Part shown: positions 42,500 to 53,433 of the stretch, one piece after another
Layout: each line of letters starts with the position of its first letter
Numbering within the stretch: the stretch's first letter is position 1
From: Schistocerca nitens
Lineage: Eukaryota; Arthropoda; Insecta; Orthoptera; Acrididae
NCBI RefSeq assembly: GCF_023898315.1
Contig: NC_064614.1
Location: 502,526,109-502,590,108, forward strand
Direction: 5' to 3'
Length of the DNA: 64,000 nucleotides
Position numbers and translations under genes: made by a program
Notes under the pieces: model-generated
The model's input: only the letters and a program-made list of their open reading frames with translations
What the model was told of the DNA's origin: nothing
Databases searched by the model: none

Positions 42500-43435
42500 A
42501 TAATTTTGGTCATAATTTTTTACATTAATAAAAGCTTGTTTTTCTTTTATTTATCAATGAACCTCATCTATATTCTTCAAATTTTAAATTGCAAAAGCAA
42601 GAAGAAAAAGCATTCAGAAAATCGCTTACACATGAAGCTTTACCAGCAATTCGCTAACAATGGGAATGGAAGACAAGAAAAGAAATGATAGATTACTACT
42701 GAAAGCAAATAGAAAACAAAAATTAAGGTATAAAATGACTGGAGAATAAAAATGAATTAAATAAGAACAAAATAAAAAGTTTGAAAGAAATGGTTCATAT
42801 GGCTTCTGATGTAATAAATAGAAGAAACAGAGAATTAGCTGCACTACTACCTAGTGTTGTTCTTCAAACTGAATACCATAAATTAAGACCAGCTGTTGTT
42901 CTTTAAAAATTATTCTATGATGAATGTAATTATACTTTATCTATAATTTGGACACAAATCTAAAATTTGTGGGAACAGGTATGCACTATGCAAGATAGAC
43001 TCCATAACAAAAATGTTATGACTTAATTATGTTCCTTATCCAGTAAATTTATACCAAAAAAAGAAAGAAACTTTAAGAATTGTTTGTTGAGACAATTATT
43101 TTGGATGACTACACACAAAAAGAATTGATTAATGTTACAATAACTCTTCACCAAATTAAGTTGTAGTTATCAAACCCTCCATCTGACACACCAAAATTCA
43201 ACTTCTTGATAAAACATAGGAGGACTCCTATTCGGCCATCCACAAAAATTCAGCTTTAAATAAAAACCGTCCATTCAATATTTTTTATTTATAAATAAGG
43301 GAGTAGTTATTCGTTACAGTCAAAAACATTTAACTTTATGAATCGTTAAACATAAAAATTAAATAGTTGATAGTTATAACAACTTCTCCAAAACACATAA
43401 AAAATACGAAGTACAGAATGAAGAACTTTTAAGAG
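42500..43435. other. AT-rich stretch, fragmentary coding only
   Basis: Plus-strand fragments such as MASDVINRRNRELAALLPSV (about 42795-42860) look like former coding sequence, but no domain is recognisable. The rest shows nothing. Confidence 0.3.
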
Positions 43436-43439
43436 AGAA

Positions 43440-43830
43440 TATTTAGAAATGCGCGTAATAGCAAAAGATTTAAACATAAGAACTTATTCTCACAAATGTA
43501 AACGAGATTTAATAGAATGTATCGATGAAGTAAAACACAATTATATCGATTCAAAGAAAGTCAGACATCCTAAAGATTCGAAAATATAAACTTTAAAAGT
43601 GGAACAACTCAAGACTAATGTAAAGACTTTAAAGATAGAAAAATACTATAACTATTGTAGAGAGGAATGGGTAGATTCTATAAAAAACAATAAAAAGGTA
43701 TTAGAAAAATCATTTCCAAAAGAACTTTAGAGAATAAAAAAGTTGCTGATTTAAAACAAATAGCAAAAGAATACAAAATTCTTGGATATTCTTATGGTAA
43801 TGGTAGAAGAGAATACGAAAAACAGAATTA
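43440..43830 (+). pseudogene. Broken lysine-rich ORF with SAP-like repeats
   Basis: The plus-strand reading starts near MRVIAKDLNIRTYSHKCKRD and is followed after about 100 codons by LKQIAKEYKILGYSYGNGRR. The repeated pattern (IAK-hydrophobic-I--YS----R) resembles SAP-like DNA-binding motifs found in proteins of large DNA viruses and Polintons. Two stops interrupt it. The DNA-binding role is inferred only from this pattern. Confidence 0.45.
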
Positions 43831-43886
43831 ATAAAATTAGTGCTGCAAGAAGAGGAAAGAGTTAAGGAATTACAGGACTTTAACGT

Positions 43887-44345
43887 TTATGGTGCACTTT
43901 TACAGAACTTAATTATATTTTCTGTTTTTGGATTACTGATTGATTCTAAATTAACTGCTTCAACTGATGCTAACTCATTTTTTAATTTCATTAAAATTTT
44001 GTATTCTCTCAGAATTGTAATACAAATCATTTTTCCCAAACAGGTAACTATTTGTTTATGTATCTTTCCTCCAAGTATATCAAAAACAAATTTCTTTCCC
44101 TTATTCGTATAATAACAAATCCAATCAGTATAAACATGATTGCATGTGTCTAAATTACTACCACACATTCAATATTGTCTGGTTTACTGCGTAATTCATC
44201 AATCATGAATACATCATTAAAGTTTTAAATTTGTAATTGTTTAACTAACTCTTCTATGTCAAAATTAGATAAAGGTTTATTATATTTTGAATTATTTTTT
44301 CGAAATTCTTTTACATTTTTTACTTCACTTCCTTTCTTTTCCATT
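43887..44345 (-). pseudogene. Adenain-like cysteine protease, frameshifted
   Basis: Maturation protease of Polintons and adenovirus-like elements. From the minus strand, KPLSNFDIEELVKQLQIQNF and VFMIDELR (about 44280-44210) form the N-terminal part. After a frame change, YTDWICYYTNKGKKFVFD (about 44125-44075) carries the region normally holding the catalytic His and the following Asp/Asn. The His position appears disrupted (VYTDW) and the catalytic Cys region cannot be read. The copy is non-functional. The assignment rests on motif order and position between virion-type genes. Confidence 0.65.
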
Positions 44346-44359
44346 GCTAAATTATATCA

Positions 44360-44720
44360 GCTCTTTTCTTGTTTACTACTGCATTTGCTCTTGCAGCAGA
44401 TCTGCCAGCTAATGAACCAGCATTGACTAATGGTGCAAAAATTAGTGATATAAATCCTTCTTTATATTTTCTTAATCCAGAACCTGTTTTTTCATTTTTG
44501 AAAGATATTCATACAACTCTTTCACAGGAAGTATAGGTAACATTAGAAGTAAATTTAATCCTTTTTTAATTTCAGCCTGTCTCTGCTTCTTTTGAATGTC
44601 ATTAAAATATTAATCATGAAAACTGTATTCTTTTAATTCTGCATTTGGAATGTTAATTTTAATTCATTTTGCTTTAATTTCACCACTTTGTAGTCTTGTA
44701 TAAGATATTTTTATACTCCT
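44360..44720 (-). pseudogene. Small Ala/Gly-rich gene remnant upstream of the protease
   Basis: The minus-strand reading GLNLLLMLPILPVKELYEYL is followed in another frame by ISLIFAPLVNAGSLAGRSAA. The hydrophobic Ala/Gly-rich segment followed by basic residues is similar in style to small membrane-active or core proteins of Polinton-like viruses. No firm homology can be named. Confidence 0.4.
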
Positions 44721-44759
44721 CAACCAGTTTCATCCAGAACTACCCACAAAATAATTTTC

Positions 44760-45664
44760 GTATTTCATTAATTATTCCTCTAACAGCAGTTGTAGCTTTT
44801 TCTTCTAGTTTAGCAACAGGCCTGCCACATGAATAGCCTGGTAGATGTATATCTGGAATTGACTAAACCTTTACCAGGTGAGGAAGATTACTTACAAATC
44901 TAATTGTTTCCAGCTAATATTTTTCAATAAATTACTGCTAGTCTATCGATTAACTGTCAGACATAATTCATCCAAGCACACTGAAATGGTTTTTCTGTAT
45001 ACTTTTTAGGTAAACCTTCACCTGTTTTTCATCTAGACTTGAGTCAAAATCTGTTGCTAATTTTAGAAACAGTCATCAACAATTTCTTTTATAAAGCCAT
45101 TATGAATATATGCTCCTGAATGGTATAGTACATCTGCATAATTCAATAAATCAACAGCATCAAATTTTTTAAGCATATTATTTTCAGTAATCTGTTTCTT
45201 AGTTAGAACAATCATCAGTTCAGTTATACCATCACCAATTCTTAATTTATCCCCATACCAACAAGTTTAAATGTGCTGATGGGTTTTAATCCAGAAACTG
45301 TGTCTTCACAATGATTGATATATTCTAGCATTCTTTCTCTTATATTTTTTTCTAGCAACACACTCCTTTATTGTTTTTAACAGCACCCTAAATTTTAGAT
45401 ACATTTTATCTCTCTTCTTCATATTTCGTTAATAAATCTTGTATTTCTGATTCGCTGAGTGTGTAGTCACACTGTGGAGTTTCATATTGTTTAATTGACA
45501 GAATATCATTAAATTCCTAAAACGATAAGAAACATTTGTTTTTCAAATTCTCTATTTTATTCAATAGTTTTCAATACATTATCACCTAATCCTCCAAATC
45601 CTTCTTTTACTTGTTCTATTGCATTGAGAACTGATTGATATTCATTTTTTAAATTGGTCATATT
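44760..45664 (-). pseudogene. Putative virion-associated gene of the Polinton-like element
   Basis: Probable start at 45664 (MTNLKNEYQSVLNAIEQVKE), followed by a charged helical region (TLSESEIQDLLTKYEEER) and a segment LKPISTFKLVGMGDKLRIGD. Near 44830-44870 the reading HLPGYSCGRPVAKLEE resembles the calcium-binding loop start of viral phospholipase A2 domains, but the HD catalytic pair is not visible. Several frame changes and stops are present. It is separated from the ATPase by the nested LINE. Confidence 0.5.
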
Positions 45665-45748
45665 CCATTATTCGTGTTTTTTCCATTTTTTTAAATTCCT
45701 CTTTTAATTGTTCCTTCTATTTTGTCTGTTTTTTTTAACAACCTCCAG

Positions 45749-45756
45749 GTCATATT
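45749..45756. repeat. 8-bp target-site duplication, left copy
   Basis: GTCATATT, repeated at 46747-46754 on the other side of the nested LINE. Confidence 0.7.
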
Positions 45757-46746
45757 CTACATCTAGTACATCCACATCTACATACATACTCCGCAATCCA
45801 CCGTACGGTGCATGGCGGAGGATACCTCGTACCACAACTAGCATCTTCTTTCCCTGTTCCACTCCCAAACAGAAAGAGGGAAAAATGACTGCCTATATGA
45901 GTCTGTACAAGCCCTAATCTCTCTTATCTTATCTTTATGTTCTTCCCACAAAATGTAAGTTGGCTGCAGTAAAATTGTACTGCAGTCAGCCTCAAATGCT
46001 GGTTCTCTAAATTTCGTCAGTAGCAATTCACAAAAAGAACGCCTCCTTTCCTCTAGAGACTCCCACCCGAGTTCATGAAGCATTTCCATAACCCTCACAT
46101 GATGATCAAACCTACCGTTAACAACTCTAGCAGCCCGCCTCTGAATTGCTTCTATGTCCTCCCTCAATCCGACCTGATAGGGATCCCAAACGCTCGAGCA
46201 GTACTCAAGAGTAGGTCGTATTAGTGTTTTATAAGCGGTCTCCTTTACAGATAAACCACATCTTCTCAAAATTCTACCAATGAACCGAAGACGACTAACC
46301 GCCTTCCCCACAACTGCTATTACATGCTTCTCCCACTTCATATTGCTCTGCAACGTTACGCCCAAATATTTAATCGGTGTGACAGTGTCAAGCGCTATAC
46401 TACTAATGGAGTATTCAAACTTTATGGGATTCTTTTCCCTATTCATCTGCATTAATTTACATTTATCTATATTTAGAGTTAGCTGCCAATCATTACACCA
46501 ATCACGAATCCTGTCCAAGTCATCTTGTACCCTTCTACAGTCACGCAACGACGACACCTTCCCATACACCACAGCATCATCTGCAAACAACTGTACATTG
46601 CTATCCACCCAATCCAAAAGTTCATTTTTGTAGATAGAAAACAACAGCAGACCTACCACACTTCCCTGGGGCACTCCAGATGATACCCTCACCTCCGATG
46701 AACACTCAGCATCGAGGACAACGTACTGGTTTCTATTACTTAAGAA
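45757..46746 (-). mobile_element. CR1/Jockey-group LINE nested in the Polinton-like element
   Basis: A 5'-truncated minus-strand LINE of 990 bp, flanked by an 8-bp duplication (GTCATATT). Its 3' end carries a TAGATG-type tail (45757-45785 on the opposite strand). The family is related to, but distinct from, the LINEs at 929 and 31850. Confidence 0.85.
45838..46746 (-). pseudogene. CR1/Jockey-group reverse transcriptase, 5'-truncated but open
   Basis: About 300 uninterrupted codons: LSNRNQYVVLD, GVPQGSVVGLLLFSIY, VQLFADDAVVYG, IKYLGVTLQSNMKW, LIRPTLEYCSSVWDPYQ and the end WEWNRERRC. The RT box FADD is intact, whereas the first catalytic Asp region and the endonuclease are missing. The upstream open codons (46747-46764) belong to the host element. 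Low decay suggests a younger insertion than the surrounding Polinton-like DNA. Confidence 0.85.
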
Positions 46747-46769
46747 GTCATATTTTGCAAACATTTGTT

Positions 46770-47530
46770 AGAGATGAAAAAAACATTAACAAATTATTTT
46801 AAGGATTTATGTTTAACCTTCTTATTTAATGTTTAATTTTAACATGTATGAAATGTTGTTTCAGCTGTTGAATTTCCATTCACTTGGTTTTCTAGTCATG
46901 TCTACTTTAAGGACTCCAGTCTGGGCAGTGCAACATTTACCACCCATTTATTTAAAATTATCAAGCTTTAAACCTCCACCTACAAACTCAGGATAGATAT
47001 GATTTAAATTTGTGTCATTTTGTTTGAAAATATTTAAAATATTAAGATCATCTCTGACTATTTGTTTTGATAGTTTTGAATATGTCAGAGCTAAATAAAA
47101 ACATTATATTCCTTTATGTCCACCTCTAGTAAAATATTCTCTAACTAAATCCTAATTTTCAAGAATGAAATCTATAGAATACTACAACTAAATTATCTAG
47201 ACACTGATATAATGGAATAACTTCATCATATTTTCAGTAAAAGTAGAAATTTTTTCATTGTGCTTATCTTAAATTTTTAAGACCTTTTTATAAATTCTGA
47301 TTGTTTTGGTTGTTCTAAACTGTTTGAATAAACATACAAATGATTAATTTTATTCCAGTTCAACCATCTTGGAGTTAGAATACAATTATTGATCATTAGT
47401 ACTGTTTTTTCACAACCACTCAGTCCTATTATTGTACATCTAATAGAATTTGGTTAAAGCTTTCCATTTTTATTTTTAATTTCATCTCTACAATTCTAAT
47501 TTTTGGTTCCCACCCTTTTTCATTGTGTTA
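46770..47530 (-). pseudogene. FtsK/HerA-type packaging ATPase (Polinton type), decayed
   Basis: Genome-packaging ATPase of Polinton-like elements. The minus-strand reading contains a P-loop, GLSGCEKTVLMINN (about 47435-47395). The second Gly of GxxGxGK is Glu, so the loop is damaged. It is followed by LYVYSNSLEQPKQSEFI (about 47340-47285), a decayed Walker B stretch (NLVVVFY, about 47190) and YFTRGGHKGI-like codons near 47120. Stops and frameshifts are frequent. The order relative to the virion-type genes and protease fits Polintons. Confidence 0.7.
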
Positions 47531-47633
47531 ATTAAATTTTTAATAGTAAATGATTTGCCTATTTCAATTGGGTGATAAGTCATCTCTTCTCAAAAAAAAT
47601 TGACTGTGTCTATACAAGAAAGTTATAACAGCG

Positions 47634-47931
47634 TGTAAGTAGGCTGTTTAGGTTCTTATACTGGTAACGCCACCACCACGTAGCACTCAGTATGAAAATC
47701 ACTGGCTGTGCTGAGTGCAGTCTGTGGCTGGGTGGCATTGCTGTAATATTCGCTATTGTAGTGTTGGGCTGTTGGCTGTTAACAGCGTGTAGTGTTGCAC
47801 AGTTGGAGGTGAGCCACCAGCAGTGGTGGATGTGGGGAAATGAGATGGCGCATTTTTGAGAGCGGTTGATCTGGACGCACGTCCATCACAAACAGTACAT
47901 TTGTAAGAATGGATCTCATGAACTGCTATAT

Positions 47932-47964
<33 letters not shown>

Positions 47965-48378
47965 TAATCATTTTTGAACACTATTAAGGTAAATACATTG
48001 TTTGTTCTCTGTCAAAATCTTTAATTTGATAACTATGCCTATCAGTAGTTAGTGCCTTCAGTAGTTTGAATCTTTTATTTAGCTGGCAGTAGTGGCGCTC
48101 GCTGTATTGCAGTAGTTCGACTAATGAAGATTTTTATGAGGTAACTGATTTGTGAAACGTATAGGTTAATGTTAGTCAGGGGCATTCTTTTGTAGGGATT
48201 ACTGAAAGTTAGATTGCATTGCGCTAAAAAATATTGTGTGTCAGTGCAGTGTTGATCAGAATAGGTAAAGAGCGAAATGTCTGAGTACATTCAGTTTTGC
48301 TCAGCTGTTTGAAAATCTAATAATGTAAGAGATTTATCAGCAGAGTAATTCAATAATTTTTCTAAGGGGACGTTTCAT
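47634..48378 (+). repeat. 5' LTR (3' boundary approximate)
   Basis: Non-coding segment beginning with TG, containing an (AT)n tract at 47926-47968. The end near 48378 (GGGGACGTTTCA) is a guess based on a CA end. No primer-binding site was identified. Confidence 0.55.
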
Positions 48379-48668
48379 ATGCCGATCCTTAGTCGAGAAT
48401 ACCTCACTAGAATATTCTGATTTTTTCTTGTAGTTTGTGTAATTAGTGTAGCCTTTGTTTATTGCTAGCACGTAATTATAGAGAGAATTTCCTTTGTAGT
48501 TGTAGTTTTTCAATGTTGTAAAATAAAACAGTTGTGGCATGCATGTAGATTTGCACCAAGTATTTCGCAGCTGCGCTTGCAATTAACTAGATATTATTTT
48601 CAATGCTATGTTATTTTGCTCTTCAAATTGTTCTTTTCTGTGTTGTCGTGTGAAATATTGTGACAATA

Positions 48669-50980
48669 ATGGCGTGTGAAAAACGTAATACTAGGCTTCA
48701 AAGTAAACTGAGAAATGACAGTGAAGACGAAAGCAGTGTGTTAGCGCCGCCGAGTAATGAATTAATTAATGTTCAAAGTAGTAATTTGGTAATTGTGCAT
48801 AGGGAAATGGAGCGGGCTGCAAATAATGGTGTAGGCAGTGAAACAATTAGTGAACAGGGAAGCATTATCGATCGATCGGTCGGCAATAGCTCGCCTCAGG
48901 AATCTGAAATGACAGAACACAATATTGCAAATACTGTAGACTGAGGTTTTGGGTCCTCACCGTTTTCTCAAATGAGTCAAGACACATTTTCTGCTTATCA
49001 AAATGTGAATGTTGCCGGTGAAAATGCACTGCAAAGAGGCATAGAGAAACAGTTTCCAGACACTAATACATTATTATTGCAATTAATGCAACAAATGGAA
49101 CAAAGTCAGAGACAAACACAGCAAAAGCTTCAAACGTTAGACACAATGGAACAAAATCAGAGACAAACACAGCAACAGTTAGACACAATGGAACAAAATC
49201 AGAGATAAACACAGCAACAGTTAGATACAATGGAACAAAATCAGAGACAAACACAGCAAAAGCTTCAAAAGTTAGACATCATGGAACAAAATCTTCAAAA
49301 ATTAGACACCACACTTGAACAAACACGTGAAGATTTAACTACTGAGTTACATAACATTAAATCGAAATGTCAAAAAGTCTGTAGTGACGTAAAAACACAA
49401 ATTTGTGAGCATTTTCAACCAATTTTTTCGCGGCATGAAAATGCATTACAGAATCACGAAGCAGCCATAAGAGAACTGCAAACTATTGTTCATGAAAATC
49501 ATGAGACCTTGCAAAAGTGACTCAGTTGCATCTACCGATTTTGTTACGCAACTTGCAAAAACTCAGGAAAACTTAAAGGACACAGTAGATACTCTGATAA
49601 TTGGTTCTGAAAGACACATGGAGGAAATTAGTTCATTATCAGAGAAAGTAGTTGAACTTTCGGATCAGCTAAATAATTTATCTACGAAGGTAGATGATTA
49701 TCTGAATGACACAAAACCGGTAGTGTTTAATGATACAGAAGAGTGTGAACAAATTAGGAAGCTCAAACAAAATCAGAATCAAATTAATACGCAACACCAA
49801 AGAGAAATCCGGGAAGTACAAGATCAGTTGACATAGGTAATACAAGAATTACATATTTTAGAGGACACTCGCGCTACAATACGGGAAGAAGGACATAGAA
49901 ATACGGAGCAGCCACTAAATAATAACACAGCGCATTTCGGAAATTATTAAAGAAATTGGCAAGGTGCACCGAATTTTGAAATGGAACCGCCGAAACAACG
50001 TAACAATGACCGACATGCGACTCGCCGGCACGATGATTTTGACTATAAGCTGTTCATTACTACACGCAAATTCAAAACATTTAAGAATTCTGACAACGAC
50101 ATTCATCCACAAGCATGGCTTCATGAATTCTCTCATTGTTTCCCCCCCAACTGGTCATTAGAGCACAGATTAGAATTTATGTGTGGCTATTTAGAGAATG
50201 AACCAGCTGTAAGAATGCGATCGGTCATTCACGATGGCCACAGTGAAGGAGAATTTTATCATACCTTCCTTTCAGCACATTGGTCTCAAGCTACACAAGA
50301 CCGAGTAAAACATAGCATCATAATGATGAAACATTTCGAACAATCTGAATTTTCCAGCCTTGTGAAATATTTTGAAGACATGTTGCACAAGAATCAGTAC
50401 CTGTCAATCCCATGCAGCCCCTCAGAACTCATGCGCATTTGCTTAATCAAATTACCTGAACATTTACGACATATTATTTTGGCAGGACGTTCCAAAGACG
50501 ACATTGAAGCTTTTCCGGGACTCTTACAAGAATTAGAAATTGACGCTGACAATCGCGGAACGCGGAAACAGGAACACAACAATTACAGGTCACATCCGTC
50601 GCAATTCCGCAATGAAAGAAATAATAACTGGACATGACAAGCCTATTCTCACAACACAAATCGTGACCAAAACAGACGTCACCCGTATGACAACCATTCG
50701 CAGAGTAGTAATAATTACAGGGAAAGATCACCTCTCCACGGTAGTGACTATCACAGAGACAATCAGAGAAACAGACAATATGGGAACCAAAGTAATTATT
50801 ATCAAGGGAGACAGAATAACTGTAGATGCAACGGTCCAGCGCGCAGTTACGATTCAGGGAGAAATTTTCCACCATGTGACCGACAAACAAGAAACAATGT
50901 AAACTACCGACGAAACGACAGACCTGAATTCCGTCAGAACTGGCGGGATTCAAACAGGGCAGGGCCCTCTTGACAAGGTG
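48669..50980 (+). pseudogene. gag of the LTR retrotransposon, multiply interrupted
   Basis: Structural protein of the particle. The start is MACEKRNTRLQSKLRNDSED at 48669. A coiled-coil Gln-rich region with tandem repeats follows (49095-49330), then a long helical segment (49530-49840). The capsid-like domain is an open 218-codon stretch at 49981-50637 with DIHPQAWLHEFSHCFPPNW and RICLIKLPEHLRHIIL. An Arg/Asn-rich nucleocapsid-like tail follows to about 50975. Stops at 48942, 49206, 49834 and 50635 and a frameshift near 49510 break it. No clear CCHC knuckle is seen. Confidence 0.75.
49095..49300 (+). repeat. 42- to 51-bp tandem repeats in gag coiled coil
   Basis: Four to five units encode MEQNQRQTQQ(K/Q)LQ..LD, starting ATGGAACAAAGTCAGAGACA. 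The third unit has a CGA/AGA-to-TAA-type stop (AGATAAACA at 49205). Confidence 0.85.
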
Positions 50981-51164
50981 AATTTGTAGACGTTAGGTCT
51001 CCAAATCCTAATAACGACGCGCGCCAACAAAGAGATAGCAGACAATGACTCGCACCGCAGGCAGCCACGTGCGCCGGCTGGCTCAGAGAAAAATAACATA
51101 GATGCTATCCTTGAAAAAAATTCCAATATTCTTTACCGACATATACCACATGATGATCTATCAG

Positions 51165-51245
51165 CATCACCTGATTTAATTAGACTACATTCCGTTATCC
51201 TTGTTTTACCTTTTTTGATATCTATCTTCCAAATTCTTTTCAAGG
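51165..51245 (-). mobile_element. Tiny RTE-like LINE fragment
   Basis: CATCACCTGATTTAATTAGA and the following segment match 56233-56300 (C-terminal side of the RT) with several changes. Confidence 0.7.
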
Positions 51246-53430
51246 TATTATTCCCTTTCGAATTTAGTTAAAGGTGAATCATGGCAGGATGGCACAGAAA
51301 TGTGTGAGGCTCCTTGCTGTTGCAATTTCCTCAGAAACGTACACTGAAACAGTGCTGCTGGTAATAGCATTGAAACTTTTCCAAGGTCGATACCTTTACT
51401 TTCTAGTGGGGGACCCGAAGGAGTAAAATGTAAAACAAAAGCAACAAATCATTCCAGACTTCTATGAACACATCACACACAGATGTACTGAGTTCTCTAC
51501 TGCGGACGAACATTTAGCTGTTATATTGCTTGACATCTTAGCCAGTGCTTTGGCTCTGTATCAATATAAACCGTACACAATGCTGCTGATGCAACTATTG
51601 CACCCAGGACCCTCTAACAAGGCTACGCGCTGCGCGACCGATACTTCCTGTTTCACGTGCTGAAATTTAGAGTGTCAACACAGGGATTGACAGTTATCTG
51701 CTGAATCTTTTACACCCGTACTTCCGGCATAATTTAAGAGGAAAACAGCATCCAGTTGTCCATCGCTTCCTTTTCATACAGAATACTAGTACTGGGAAGA
51801 CGATCATAACCGTTTGACAACAATACCGGTCTAGCGTTAACCACCGACAGTCTGCCTATGCTGGGTCCTAGAAAATAGAATTCTATCTGATTGTTAAAAG
51901 AAACATCTTGGCGTTCTCTTGAGATGTTGTAGGGGAACGGCGGAGACTCCAGAACATGGGGCCAGAGGAGGATTTCCTAACTGCTCCCCAAAACTGTGAG
52001 TCCAGCTTCACATTAACGCGTTGTGTCACATGTTTACCATACCCCTGTAAACAAAATATTTTTCCGATGATTTGCTTGTTGTAAAATTGAAATTTATAAA
52101 TAACTATGTAAATAAGTTTTTTAATGATTACTGAAATTCATGTGGATGTGTTGTATGAATATTGTCTCACAAACTGAAAATGACAGATTCATGTATATGG
52201 TCGATTTATTGTAAAGACGTTGTGGCACTGGAGTAAGAAAAGCAAATGGAAAATACCTCTGAGATATATGCACACACAGACGGATGGGAGATATCGAAGA
52301 ATCGGCATTCCGTCAGGTTGAGACTTCCTGGCGTGGGAAAGATTATCTAAAAAGACAGATAAGTGACAAAATTCGGTCTACGGTATAAGAAGAAGACAAA
52401 ATGGGCTCCACAGCACATTGTAGGACGTTGCACAGAAATGAAGATTTGAGACGCGGTCCCAAAATGTGATATGTGTGAGATATATACGCGCAAAGGGGCT
52501 GTTTGGATTATGTAACCGATGTATCCAGCTCAACGCATCGTTTCACAGACTTCAAGTAGACTACCAACTAATTTTTTAAATGCACGGATCAGTATTTTAC
52601 GTGCAGAGTATGAGTATACTTGTGTTATTTCGAATGTGTGCGTAGGCTTTAATTAACGCACTTCACAGTCCGTGGAACCTGTCCTCACCAAAAACGAAAT
52701 ACACTGCCGCAGAAAAATAGTACACCTGGAAAAACAACATCAATTTCGATCCCATGACGATATATGCCACCTGGGGGATATTAGATGTACTGATAATGTG
52801 CTGATAATGTCGGACACCAAGTCCGATCACTTTGGAGATGGAATGGTGCACCGTGGCCTTCAGCTATGAAAGCAGATTCTGCATGCATGCAAGTGGCGGT
52901 CGTTTGCGCATACGGTGCACACACGGCAAAATGACCACTTTAGGTGGCAAAAAATCGATTTTCACCCTTATAGATTAGGTCTAAACGTCCTTTTATTCTT
53001 CACCTCAGGTAACTGGTCTATCGCACTGCCGTAAAATATCCCTAGTTATGTTGATAATAAAGGCGTGTGAGGGTCTGACAGGCAAATTGCATTCGAAACT
53101 CGAAAGGATTATAACGTGAATTTGTTGATCATCTCATGTGAAAATCTCAATATTTATCATGGAGGTGGAAGCCACAGGTGTGTTCATTAAATAGACAACG
53201 TTACAATTCATTTTTTACCCTTTTTAATAGTAAATTACGATTTTATAAAAAATATTTTTCCTTTGACTTTCAAAAAAAGTTCCGCTTAGCACCGCTTTCT
53301 GTCATAAATATTTACACTTGGGCGTTTGTTGTCTATTACAATTGTAAATTCTAGGAACTCAAACCAACGCATTGTGACACCAAACTTTTCTTTACAGGTA
53401 GTCGGAGTGGACCAAGTCACTCGGAATTAA
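51246..53430. other. Mostly unrecognised; possible DNA-transposon remnant at 52690-52985
   Basis: No coding domain was identified. The segment starting ACACTGCCGCAGAAAAATAG (about 52699) and ending in CACTTTAGGTGGCAAAA (about 52950) has the feel of a terminal-repeat-type DNA element, but the inverted ends could not be matched. Confidence 0.3.
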
Positions 53431-53433
53431 ATA

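Larger units (their letters stand above)
38250..47630. mobile_element. Polinton/Maverick- or adintovirus-like DNA element, decayed
   Basis: About 9.4 kb of very AT-rich sequence carries, mainly on the minus strand, remnants of a packaging ATPase (46880-47530), two or three putative virion-associated genes (44360-45664), an adenain-like protease (43887-44345) and a protein-primed DNA polymerase B (39645-42460). Plus-strand broken ORFs are also present. A CR1-group LINE is nested at 45757-46746. This combination is the hallmark of Polintons and related insect viruses. I found no retroviral-type integrase, hexon-like major capsid gene or terminal inverted repeats, so the ends are estimates based on composition. 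Confidence 0.8.
47634..51130 (+). mobile_element. LTR retrotransposon fragment: 5' LTR and gag, no pol
   Basis: The LTR starts TGTAAGTAGGCTGTTTAGGT at 47634, and a long leader plus a gag-like reading follow to about 51000. No protease, RT, RNase H or integrase is visible and no 3' LTR is found. The sequence after 51130 changes character. A small LTR piece of the family is at 5545-5600. The class is probably Gypsy-like, but without pol this cannot be proven. Confidence 0.75.
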
